Positions 8,409-15,505 of a stretch of 32,759 nucleotides of DNA are shown one piece after another (positions within the stretch are counted from its first letter, which is position 1; each line of letters starts with the position of its first letter). The stretch spans positions 1 to 32,759 of the forward strand of contig CACZJR010000010.1 of assembly GCA_902781545.1 (NCBI GenBank). The letters run 5' to 3'. Under the pieces are notes generated by a model. That model searched no databases and was not told where the DNA came from. It saw only the letters and a list, made by a program, of their open reading frames with translations. Position numbers and translations under genes: made by a program. Origin of the DNA: an uncultured Spirochaetales bacterium (GTDB taxonomy: Bacteria > Spirochaetota > Spirochaetia > Sphaerochaetales > Sphaerochaetaceae).

Positions 8409-9791
8409 TCAATCCACCTTCGGGAGCTTTGCAAGGGATGCGGCGATATCCGCGTCGGTCGGGATTGAGTCTGTCATTGTCCCGTCGTTGAAGCTCTTGT
8501 AGGCTGAAAGGTCGAAGTAACCTGTTCCGGTAAGGCCGAACAGGATGTCCTTGGCCTCTCCTGTCTCCTTGCACTTGAGGGCCTCGTCAATCGCGACCCT
8601 GATGGCATGGCTGCTCTCCGGTGCAGGCAGGATTCCCTCTGTCCTTGCGAACTGCTCCGCAGCCTCGAAGACCCTGGTCTGCTCCACGCTTGTTGCCTCC
8701 ATGTAGCCGTCATCGTACAGCTGTGAGAGGATGCTCGACATTCCGTGGAATCTCAGACCGCCTGCGTGGTTCGGTGACGGCATGAACTGGCTTCCCAGTG
8801 TGTACATCTTCGCGAGCGGGCAGACATAACCTGTGTCGCAGAAGTCGTATGCGTATTTTCCGCGTGTGAATGACGGGCAGGAAGCAGGCTCGACAGCGAT
8901 GATGCGGTAGTCTGCCTCGCCTCTGAGCTTCTCACCCATGAACGGGGCGATCAGGCCTCCGAGATTCGATCCGCCGCCGGCGCATCCGATGATGATGTCA
9001 GGCTTGACGCCATACTTGTCCAAAGCGGCCTTTGCCTCAAGACCGATGACAGACTGGTGCAGGAGCACCTGGTTCAGCACTGATCCGAGGACATACCTGT
9101 AACCCTCATGTGTGACGGCATATTCGACTGCCTCACTGATGGCGCATCCGAGAGATCCGTTTGTCCCCGGGAATGCCTCGAGGATCCTTCTTCCTGCCTC
9201 TGTGGTGTTGGACGGTGACGGAGTGACCTCTGCACCGTAGGTCCTCATGACCTCACGGCGGCCAGGCTTCTGCTCGTAGCTGATCTTGACCATGTAGACC
9301 TTGAGGTCCAGTCCAAGATATGCGCAGCTCATCGAGAGAGCCGTGCCCCACTGCCCTGCTCCGGTCTCTGTGGTCACACCCTTCAGGCCCTGCTGCTTGG
9401 CATAATAGGCCTGTGCGATTGCCGAGTTGAGCTTGTGGCTTCCTGAGGTGTTGTTTCCCTCGAACTTGTAGTAGATGTGCGCCGGTGTTCCCAGAGCCTC
9501 CTCAAGACAATATGCGCGTACGACCGGAGACGGCCTGTACATCTTGTAGAAATCACGGATCTCCTTGGGGATCTCGACGAATCTTGTGTCGTTGTCCAGC
9601 TCCTGCTTTACCAGCTCCTTGCAGAAGACGCCCTCCAGTTCCTCAGCTGTCATGGGCTTGAGTGTGCCCGGGTTGAGAAGCGGTGCCGGCTTGTTCTTCA
9701 TGTCCGCGCGGAGATTGTACCAGGAGGAAGGTATCTCATTCTCTGAGAGATAAATCTTGTAAGGGATGTCTTTGATTGCTTTTGTTGCCAT
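8409..9791 (-). CDS. trpB2: TrpB2-type tryptophan synthase beta chain
   Basis: PLP enzyme of the TrpB2 (TIGR01415-type) branch, 460 residues with the longer N-terminal region of that branch. It condenses indole and serine to tryptophan without needing a TrpA partner, and may act as an indole salvage enzyme. The PLP lysine is K120 in NNTSGSHKLNSA, and the phosphate-binding loop is CAGGGSNLGG. ETGAGQWG near residue 143 carries the conserved glutamate region. The ATG at 9791 has AGGAGGA seven bases upstream. No trpA or other trp gene is nearby; the only neighbour in the same direction is a MerR regulator. Confidence 0.93.
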   Translation of the reverse strand: MATKAIKDIPYKIYLSENEIPSSWYNLRADMKNKPAPLLNPGTLKPMTAEELEGVFCKELVKQELDNDTRFVEIPKEIRDFYKMYRPSPVVRAYCLEEALGTPAHIYYKFEGNNTSGSHKLNSAIAQAYYAKQQGLKGVTTETGAGQWGTALSMSCAYLGLDLKVYMVKISYEQKPGRREVMRTYGAEVTPSPSNTTEAGRRILEAFPGTNGSLGCAISEAVEYAVTHEGYRYVLGSVLNQVLLHQSVIGLEAKAALDKYGVKPDIIIGCAGGGSNLGGLIAPFMGEKLRGEADYRIIAVEPASCPSFTRGKYAYDFCDTGYVCPLAKMYTLGSQFMPSPNHAGGLRFHGMSSILSQLYDDGYMEATSVEQTRVFEAAEQFARTEGILPAPESSHAIRVAIDEALKCKETGEAKDILFGLTGTGYFDLSAYKSFNDGTMTDSIPTDADIAASLAKLPKVD

Positions 9792-9824
9792 GTTCTGTTC
9801 CTCCTGTGGCTATTGTTTCTGTGT

Positions 9825-9843
9825 ACAGTAACGTTACTGTCAA
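9825..9843 (-). promoter_or_regulatory. trpB2 promoter element with 16-bp perfect palindrome
   Basis: ACAGTAACGTTACTGT (9825-9840) is a perfect palindrome overlapping a consensus -35 TTGACA (9843-9838, minus strand). The best -10 (AACAAT) lies about 20 bases downstream, a long spacer of the kind MerR-family activators correct by twisting DNA. The adjacent upstream gene encodes a MerR protein, which makes it the natural candidate ligand for this site. Confidence 0.5.
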
Positions 9844-9894
9844 TAGAAACATACCATCAGTAGGAAAAAGATGCAATAGTTTTTTTGAAATTTT

Positions 9895-10338
9895 TCAGAT
9901 TTGCTTGAAGAAAACGCATTTCGTCTTGTGCTCGCAGCCTGCGCAGGCAGATCCGGGGCATTCGGTGAAGCCGTCCTCCGCGCTCTCAAGCTGGTCTATG
10001 TGCCACTTCAGCTCGTCAATGTGGCTCTGGATCACGCTCATGCGCTCCATGCTCTTGGAGAGCTTGCTGCGGTACTGGGACAGAAGAGCTGTCCTTCTCT
10101 TGTTTCCGCTCTGGTCCTCTTCCTTCAGCTTGATGATCCTGGATATCTCATCGAGTGTGAAGCCAAGGGACTTGAGCTCCATGATGCGCTTGAGGTAGAC
10201 AAGGTCCTGGTCCGAGTAATAACGCTGGTTGCCTCCGGTCCTTCCCTCGGAGAGCAGACCGAGCTCACCATAATATCTTATGGTCCTGAGCGTCAGCCCG
10301 GAGAGCTTTGCGATCTCACCAATCTTGTACCGTTTCAT
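9895..10338 (-). CDS. MerR-family transcriptional regulator with a cysteine-rich C-terminus
   Basis: A 147-residue regulator starting MKRYKIGEIAKLSGLTLRTIRYYGELGLL, the winged helix-turn-helix of the MerR family, followed by GGNQRYYSDQDLVYLKRIMELKSLGFTLDEI and a long coiled-coil dimerisation helix (residues about 70-118). The tail carries C127, C132, C135 and C141 in the pattern C-x4-C-x2-C-x5-C, suggesting a metal or Fe-S site; SoxR has a related but tighter arrangement, and ligand identity is unknown. Two adjacent ATGs (10341, 10338) have no Shine-Dalgarno, but a -10-like box ends seven bases before 10338. It precedes trpB2, whose promoter holds a matching palindrome. Confidence 0.88.
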   Translation of the reverse strand: MKRYKIGEIAKLSGLTLRTIRYYGELGLLSEGRTGGNQRYYSDQDLVYLKRIMELKSLGFTLDEISRIIKLKEEDQSGNKRRTALLSQYRSKLSKSMERMSVIQSHIDELKWHIDQLESAEDGFTECPGSACAGCEHKTKCVFFKQI

Positions 10339-10345
10339 CATGAGA

Positions 10346-10374
10346 ATATTAACAGACGAGCCATGGGCTGACAA
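10346..10374 (-). promoter_or_regulatory. merR promoter, predicted leaderless
   Basis: On the minus strand TTGTCA (10374-10369), a 17-base spacer, then TAATAT (10351-10346). Transcription would start about seven bases later, at the A of the ATG at 10338. No ribosome-binding site lies between. Confidence 0.55.
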
Positions 10375-10385
10375 CATCAAATCAC

Positions 10386-10414
10386 TTTACAAGAACCGCT
10401 ACTTTATTTATAAA
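10386..10414 (+). promoter_or_regulatory. NUDIX gene promoter, predicted leaderless
   Basis: TTTACA (10386-10391), a 17-base spacer and TATAAA (10409-10414). The predicted start of transcription is about 10421-10423, at the ATG itself. The -10 is embedded in the palindrome TTATTTATAAATAA. It is back-to-back with the merR promoter. Confidence 0.55.
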
Positions 10415-10422
10415 TAAGCACG

Positions 10423-10920
10423 ATGGAACTCTGGGATATCTACGACATCAACAAGAACAAAACAGGCCGCACCATGGTCAGAAACGACTGGACCATGAAG
10501 GAAGGAGACTATTATCTCTCCGTCCTCGGTGTGATCCACAGGCCTGACGGCAGGTTCCTCATCACCAGAAGGGCCATGGACAAGGCCTGGGCTCCCGGCT
10601 GGTGGGAGATTCCCGGAGGCGGAGTCAAAGCCGGAGAGACATCATTTGAGGCAGTCTGCCGAGAGGTCCTTGAGGAGACAGGAGTAGATGTCTCAAAGGC
10701 GGAAGGCGGCTACCGCTTCTGCTATCACAGGGAGAACAAGGGCCAGAACTACATCGTGGACATCTACCGCTTCGAGATGAATATCACGGACAAGGACGTC
10801 AGGCTACAGACAGATGAGGACATTGACGGCAAGTTCGCCACCCTTGATGAGATCAAGGCCATTGCCGAGGAAGGAAAGTTCCTCCACTACAGCAGCATCA
10901 AGGCAATCTTCGAGTCTTAA
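10423..10920 (+). CDS. NUDIX hydrolase
   Basis: A 165-residue NUDIX protein opening [20 protein letters not shown], like the isopentenyl-diphosphate-isomerase-like NUDIX subgroup (YfcD-type). The NUDIX box is [24 protein letters not shown] (residues about 66-89), with all the Glu residues that bind magnesium in place. It would hydrolyse a nucleoside diphosphate linked to another moiety, substrate unknown. The start is fixed by the conserved N-terminus even though no Shine-Dalgarno precedes it. The TAA stop shares a TTAA with the stop of the convergent glutamine synthetase gene. Confidence 0.9.
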   Translation: MELWDIYDINKNKTGRTMVRNDWTMKEGDYYLSVLGVIHRPDGRFLITRRAMDKAWAPGWWEIPGGGVKAGETSFEAVCREVLEETGVDVSKAEGGYRFCYHRENKGQNYIVDIYRFEMNITDKDVRLQTDEDIDGKFATLDEIKAIAEEGKFLHYSSIKAIFES

Positions 10921-13016
10921 TCAACGTAATGCAGGATGTCCCCGTAGGTCGGGAACGGCCAGTACACGCGTCCTACCAGAAGCTCAAGCTCATCTGCAAC
11001 CTTTCTCGCATCCTCCATTGCCGGGACTATGCACTGACGGCAGAAATGGGAGAGCTCCGAGCCTCCGTGAGACTTGCTCTTCTCGATCAGGGATGAGAGT
11101 ACATCACATCTTTCGGAAAGCACATCCATCAGAGAGCTGATTTTTTCCAGAAGAGACCGCTCAACCTTACACGAGAGTGCCGGGTTGGCAGTTTTCTTGG
11201 CATTGATGCTCTGAGCCATGATACTAGTGTAATAACTTACAGCTGGTATGATCTCCTGGACTATCATATCGCGCATCGTCAGTGCCTCGATATTGATGGT
11301 CTTGCAGTACTCGTCAGTCAGGATCTCAAAGCGGGAATGCATCTCAAGCGGGCTGAAGACACCGAACTCCGCAAAGAGGTCAATGTTCTTCTTGGCCACA
11401 AAAGCATCAAGGGCCTCAGGTGTGGAGCGGAGGTTCGCAAGTCCTCTTCTGGCTGCCTCATCAAGCCACTCAGGTGAGTAGTTGTTTCCGTTGAACACAA
11501 TCCTCTTGTGCGCGTTGTATGTGTCGCGGATCAGGTCTGTCACGGCCTGCTCAAAGTCCTTGGCTCCCTTAAGCTTCTCATAGAAGGACCTGAGCTCCTT
11601 GGCCACGATTGTGTTCATCACGATGTTCGGACCTGAGACGGAGAATGAAGAGCCAAGCATCCTGAACTCGAACTTGTTTCCGGTGAAGGCGAACGGGGAT
11701 GTCCTGTTGCGGTCGGTGGTGTCCTTTGAGAAGGACGGAAGGACATGGACTCCGAGCTCCATGCTTATCTTCTGGGCACCCTTTGCGCTCTTACCCGCGG
11801 CAATTGACTCAAGGATCTCAGTCAGGTCGCTTCCGAGGAACATCGAGACAATCGCAGGAGGTGCCTCGTTGGCCCCGAGCCTGTGGTCGTTTCCGGCACT
11901 TGCCACAGAGACCCTGAGAAGGTCCTGATACTCGTCAACGGCCTTGATTACGGCGGAGAGGAAGAGCAGGAACCTGAGATTGTGCTTCGGGTTCTTTCCA
12001 GGATCAAGGAGGTTCATTCCGGTATCTGTGGAGATGGACCAGTTGTTGTGCTTGCCGCTTCCGTTCACACCTGCGAACGGCTTCTCATGCAGAAGGCACA
12101 CAAAGCCGTGACGCTCTGCGACCTTCTTCATCATGTCCATGGTGATCTGGTTGTGATCAACGGCAACATTGGTTGTGGCAAAGACGGGTGCAAGCTCATG
12201 CTGGCACGGGGCAACCTCATTGTGGCGGGTCTTGGCGCTGACACCCAGCTTCCAGAGCTCCTTGTCCAGGTCCCTCATGAACTCGGCCACACGGGTCTTG
12301 ATGGCTCCGTAATAGTGGTCATCCATCTCCTGGCCCTTGGGTGCCCTGGCCCCGAAAAGCGTGCGCCCGGTGAAGATCAGATCCCGTCTTCTGACAAAGT
12401 CGCTCTTGTTGATCAGAAAGTACTCCTGCTCGGGTCCGACTGTGGTTATGACACGCTTCACGTCATCTCCGAAAAGGCTGAGGATCTTCACCGCCTCTGA
12501 GCTGATGGCCTCCATGCTTCTGAGCAACGGTGTCTTCTTGTCCAGGACCTCTCCCGTGTAAGAGCAGAAGACTGTGGGTATATACAGGACATCATCACGG
12601 ATGAAGGCATAACTTGTAGGGTCCCATGCGGTGTAGCCGCGGGCCTCGAACGTGGCGCGCAGGCCTCCTGACGGGAAGGATGAACCGTCAGCCTCACCTT
12701 TGATCAGGCATTTTCCGGAGAACTCCAGGAGCACGCGGCCGCCCTCCGCAGGATTTACAAAGGAGTCATGCTTCTCGGCTGTTATTCCGGTCATGGGCTG
12801 GAACCAGTGGGTGTAATGGGTGCAACCGTGCTCCAGCGCCCATGTCTTCATGGCATTGGCAACGCTGTTCGCCACGGCAAGATCAATGTCCTTGCCCTCG
12901 GCGATTGTGCGGCGCAGAGTCTTGTAGATGTCCTTCGGGAGCTTCTCCCTCATGACGTTGTCGTTGAAAACCAGACTTCCGAAATAATCAGCCACTGTCT
13001 CCATGAAAAACCTCAT
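10917..13016 (-). CDS. glnN: Glutamine synthetase type III
   Basis: GSIII, the large dodecameric form, forming glutamine from glutamate, ammonia and ATP; about 699 residues, as expected. Signatures are [27 protein letters not shown], the metal-ligand segment [21 protein letters not shown] and [21 protein letters not shown], all intact, so it should be active. Two starts are possible: ATG 13016, with no Shine-Dalgarno but a TATATA box seven bases upstream, or ATG 13004, with AGG six bases upstream. Its end overlaps the NUDIX stop by four bases. It is divergent from a degenerate glutamine-synthetase-like gene, so it is likely the working enzyme of the pair. Confidence 0.95.
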   Translation of the reverse strand: MRFFMETVADYFGSLVFNDNVMREKLPKDIYKTLRRTIAEGKDIDLAVANSVANAMKTWALEHGCTHYTHWFQPMTGITAEKHDSFVNPAEGGRVLLEFSGKCLIKGEADGSSFPSGGLRATFEARGYTAWDPTSYAFIRDDVLYIPTVFCSYTGEVLDKKTPLLRSMEAISSEAVKILSLFGDDVKRVITTVGPEQEYFLINKSDFVRRRDLIFTGRTLFGARAPKGQEMDDHYYGAIKTRVAEFMRDLDKELWKLGVSAKTRHNEVAPCQHELAPVFATTNVAVDHNQITMDMMKKVAERHGFVCLLHEKPFAGVNGSGKHNNWSISTDTGMNLLDPGKNPKHNLRFLLFLSAVIKAVDEYQDLLRVSVASAGNDHRLGANEAPPAIVSMFLGSDLTEILESIAAGKSAKGAQKISMELGVHVLPSFSKDTTDRNRTSPFAFTGNKFEFRMLGSSFSVSGPNIVMNTIVAKELRSFYEKLKGAKDFEQAVTDLIRDTYNAHKRIVFNGNNYSPEWLDEAARRGLANLRSTPEALDAFVAKKNIDLFAEFGVFSPLEMHSRFEILTDEYCKTINIEALTMRDMIVQEIIPAVSYYTSIMAQSINAKKTANPALSCKVERSLLEKISSLMDVLSERCDVLSSLIEKSKSHGGSELSHFCRQCIVPAMEDARKVADELELLVGRVYWPFPTYGDILHYVD

Positions 13017-13042
13017 GTTTCTGTATATAGTTATGACTTCTT

Positions 13043-13098
13043 CTACTTTATTTCAGCCAAACCGTCAACTTATTTGAAATAAAAACTGGAAATAAAGT
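13043..13098. repeat. Three GAAATAAA(GT) half-sites between the two glutamine synthetase genes
   Basis: ACTTTATTTC at 13045-13054 is the exact reverse complement of GAAATAAAGT at 13089-13098, and a partial third copy GAAATAAA lies at 13076-13083, 13 bases from the second. The 11-mer CTACTTTATTT at 13043-13053 recurs at 10399-10409 in the merR/NUDIX intergenic space. These may be half-sites for a nitrogen-related regulator; AT-richness weakens the case. Confidence 0.4.
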
Positions 13099-13103
13099 AT
13101 AAT
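13074..13103 (+). promoter_or_regulatory. Promoter of the glutamine-synthetase-like gene
   Basis: TTGAAA (13074-13079), an 18-base spacer and a consensus TATAAT (13098-13103), followed by a GGAGG Shine-Dalgarno six bases before ATG 13126. Both half-sites of the preceding repeat entry on this strand overlap the promoter. Confidence 0.7.
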
Positions 13104-13125
13104 AGGTACTGTTCTGGAGGACAGC

Positions 13126-14379
13126 ATGGACAGCAAAACCCGTGACAGGATCATGGCTTTCATCGAGGAGCAGGACGTCAGGTTCGTCAAGCTCGCATTC
13201 TGCGACATTTTCGGACAGCTGAAGAACATCTCTATCAGCGCCAAATCACTGCCCAAGGCAATGGAGAGAGGTGTGGGCCTCAATGCCGCATCCATAAGGG
13301 GCTTCTTGAACATAGATGACTCAGACCTGCTGCTCTTCCCTGATCCGGACACACTGACAATCCTTCCCTGGAGACCTGCGGACGGAAAGGTGGCCCGCTT
13401 CTTCTGCGAGATCCGGCAGTCAGACGGAAGCCTGTTTGACGGCGATGTCCGCTCAATGCTTAAAACCTATGAGAAATCACTGATCAAGTCCAAAATAAGC
13501 CTTCAGGCAAGAACTGAGATAGAATTTTATCTCTTCAAGAAAGATGCGGACGGAAACCCGACAGACATCCCAATGGACCGTGCCTCCTACTTTGAGGCCG
13601 CCCCGATCGACAAAGGAGAGAACATCAGGCGTGAGATATGCCTGAACATGGAGCAGATGGGAATCACCTATGTGGCAAGCCACCATGAGAAAGGCCCCGG
13701 CCAGAATGAGATCCGCTTCAGCCCTGCCCCGCTTCTGGATGCAGCCGATCATCTGGTAACCTTCAAGGACATAGTGAAGATCACTGCGGACCGGATGGGT
13801 CTTTTCGCGTCATTTTTACCGAAGCCGCTTTTCAACGAGAACGGATCGGGTCTTGCCATCAGCCTTTCACTTGACAAGGCAAAGGCAGCTGACAGAGGCG
13901 CCCTTGCAAGGCAGATGACAGGCGGAATCCTCAGACGAATAGAGGAGATCACACTCTTCTTAAATCCCATCGCAAACTCCTATGAGAGGATCGGTACGTT
14001 CGAGGCGCCTTTTGCAGTCAACTACGGACTTGGCAACGGAAACTACCTGATCAAGACCCATCCTGAGGCCGCAAGAGTCAAGGTCAGAAGCACGGACCCG
14101 TCCTGCAACCCCTATCTTGCCTGCCTGCTTCTTGCTGGAGCCGCCATGGAGGGCATACGCGACAATCTCAATCCTGATGACTTCCAGACCGGCTCAGAGC
14201 TCCCTGACACACTCAATGACGCCATCAAGCGTGCGGAGAAGTCAGAGTTCGTGACCACGATGATCCCGCAGGTGCTCTTTGAGAAGTTCCTCCAGGCAAA
14301 GCGTGATGACTGGCTTGAGAGCTCCCTCTCAGGAGATCCGATGCTTAAGGCCAAGAACATGGAGTTCCCTGTCACATGA
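13126..14379 (+). CDS. Glutamine-synthetase-like protein with degenerate active site
   Basis: A 417-residue type I glutamine synthetase homologue with beta-grasp and catalytic domains. Ligands of the first metal are kept: E131 and E133 (TEIEFYLF), E188 (SHHEKGPGQ) and E195 (QNEI). By eye alignment to E. coli GlnA, the second-metal ligands are lost: NGSGMH is NGSGLA, so H269 is A244, and RIEVR is RVKVR, so E357 is K319. The arginines of NRSASIRIP are changed (NGNYLIKTHP), and the ammonium-site Asp50 is Asn (LNAASI). NSYER, TDPSCNPYL and the E327-like FEAP remain. Ordinary glutamine synthesis is unlikely; a regulatory, ligand-sensing or altered ligase role is possible. The stop overlaps the membrane-protein gene (ATGA). 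Confidence 0.88.
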   Translation: MDSKTRDRIMAFIEEQDVRFVKLAFCDIFGQLKNISISAKSLPKAMERGVGLNAASIRGFLNIDDSDLLLFPDPDTLTILPWRPADGKVARFFCEIRQSDGSLFDGDVRSMLKTYEKSLIKSKISLQARTEIEFYLFKKDADGNPTDIPMDRASYFEAAPIDKGENIRREICLNMEQMGITYVASHHEKGPGQNEIRFSPAPLLDAADHLVTFKDIVKITADRMGLFASFLPKPLFNENGSGLAISLSLDKAKAADRGALARQMTGGILRRIEEITLFLNPIANSYERIGTFEAPFAVNYGLGNGNYLIKTHPEAARVKVRSTDPSCNPYLACLLLAGAAMEGIRDNLNPDDFQTGSELPDTLNDAIKRAEKSEFVTTMIPQVLFEKFLQAKRDDWLESSLSGDPMLKAKNMEFPVT

Positions 14380-15503
14380 GAAAGACAAAAGAGAAGAAAA
14401 AGAAGAACAGGCGCTATCTCAGCTCCTATGAGATCGAGCTCTCCGGAGTGGGCAGCAAACTCTCCGAGTATTACGACTACGATGAGAAGAAGAAGGTCTT
14501 TGAGATTCCCCTTCACTATGAGAAGGCAAGCGACCTCTACTGTCCCAATGTCGACTTCAAGGAAAAACCCAACATCTCCGACGAGACAACAGACAACATG
14601 GTCGATCTTCTCCAGGACATACCAGACGGAAGGAAGGCCGAATTCTCCATTACAATCGACGACTATGAGGGGATAGCACCCGGCAAAGTGCTTGAGGGAA
14701 TCAACGATGCCCTGGCTCTGAGGCACCTCAGGTTCATACATGAGGACACGGCAAAGGGCATCAAGGTGGGAATGCTGATGTTCTTCGGAGCATCACTGAT
14801 CCTGCTGAAGACCTACGGGATCCTGTTCGGATGGTGGGGCGAGGGAAATGTCTCAAGCGACCTCTTCACCTACATCCTGGATATCTTCGGCTGTGTCCTG
14901 ATCTGGGAGTCAATATACGGTGTTTTCGTGGACCGTTCTGAGGAGATAGCTTTCGAAAAGGCGATATCGAAGAAGGTTCACGCCATCAAGCTCTATGATG
15001 AGAGCGGAAACAAGGCACTTTCCGGCGAGGGCAGTTCAAGCCTAATAACAATAATGGGCAGGAACAAGAAAAAGCAGATATCAAACCGCCTGCTGCTTCT
15101 GAGCGGGTTCTCCCTTCTTGCAGCCTCCGTGTCCGACATATTGTGGACCATCCAGAACGCATCCACATTCGTCGAGTACGGCCGTCTCTCGGTGATCGTC
15201 GCAGCAGTCACAGGCCTGATCTCGGCCATGGTTATAGCAAGGGTCGGACTTGTCGCCATAAGCATTTACAGGGGCAGATTCACCAAGAACATCACAGGCG
15301 CCATACTGACTGTGATAATGCTTGGAATCCTTGTGGGAAATATCGTCACGCTGAACATAAACGCCAGGGAGGTCATGATCTCGACCATCTTCAAGATCAT
15401 CGTGGAGGCAGCCTTTGTCGTAGGTCTTGTCCTGAGATTCTCCTACTTCATTGAGCTCAACAAGTCCTACAGGGAGAAGCACAATACGGAAGCCGGGAAA
15501 TAA
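14376..15503 (+). CDS. Hypothetical six-helix membrane protein coupled to the glutamine-synthetase-like gene
   Basis: I do not recognise this 375-residue protein. Residues 1-125 are hydrophilic, starting with a very basic stretch (KTKEKKKKNRR), then acidic and probably folded, ending HLRFIHEDTAKG. Six hydrophobic segments follow at about 128-150, 162-185, 238-258, 268-297, 305-326 and 335-358, with a charged cytoplasmic-type loop at 186-237. The tail LNKSYREKHNTEAGK is basic. No signal peptide or known transporter motif is seen. The ATG overlaps the preceding stop as ATGA, so both proteins are made together and may interact. It ends two bases before the convergent ABC exporter gene. Confidence 0.82.
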   Translation: MRKTKEKKKKNRRYLSSYEIELSGVGSKLSEYYDYDEKKKVFEIPLHYEKASDLYCPNVDFKEKPNISDETTDNMVDLLQDIPDGRKAEFSITIDDYEGIAPGKVLEGINDALALRHLRFIHEDTAKGIKVGMLMFFGASLILLKTYGILFGWWGEGNVSSDLFTYILDIFGCVLIWESIYGVFVDRSEEIAFEKAISKKVHAIKLYDESGNKALSGEGSSSLITIMGRNKKKQISNRLLLLSGFSLLAASVSDILWTIQNASTFVEYGRLSVIVAAVTGLISAMVIARVGLVAISIYRGRFTKNITGAILTVIMLGILVGNIVTLNINAREVMISTIFKIIVEAAFVVGLVLRFSYFIELNKSYREKHNTEAGK

Positions 15504-15505
15504 CG

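Noticed and set aside
11883-12500. 205-codon plus-strand open frame inside glnN
   Set aside because: Shadow of the strongly conserved type III glutamine synthetase on the other strand; no ribosome site or recognisable domain.
13126-14379. Calling the second glutamine synthetase homologue a normal glnA
   Set aside because: Several second-metal, arginine and ammonium-site residues are replaced, so an active glutamine synthetase label would mislead.
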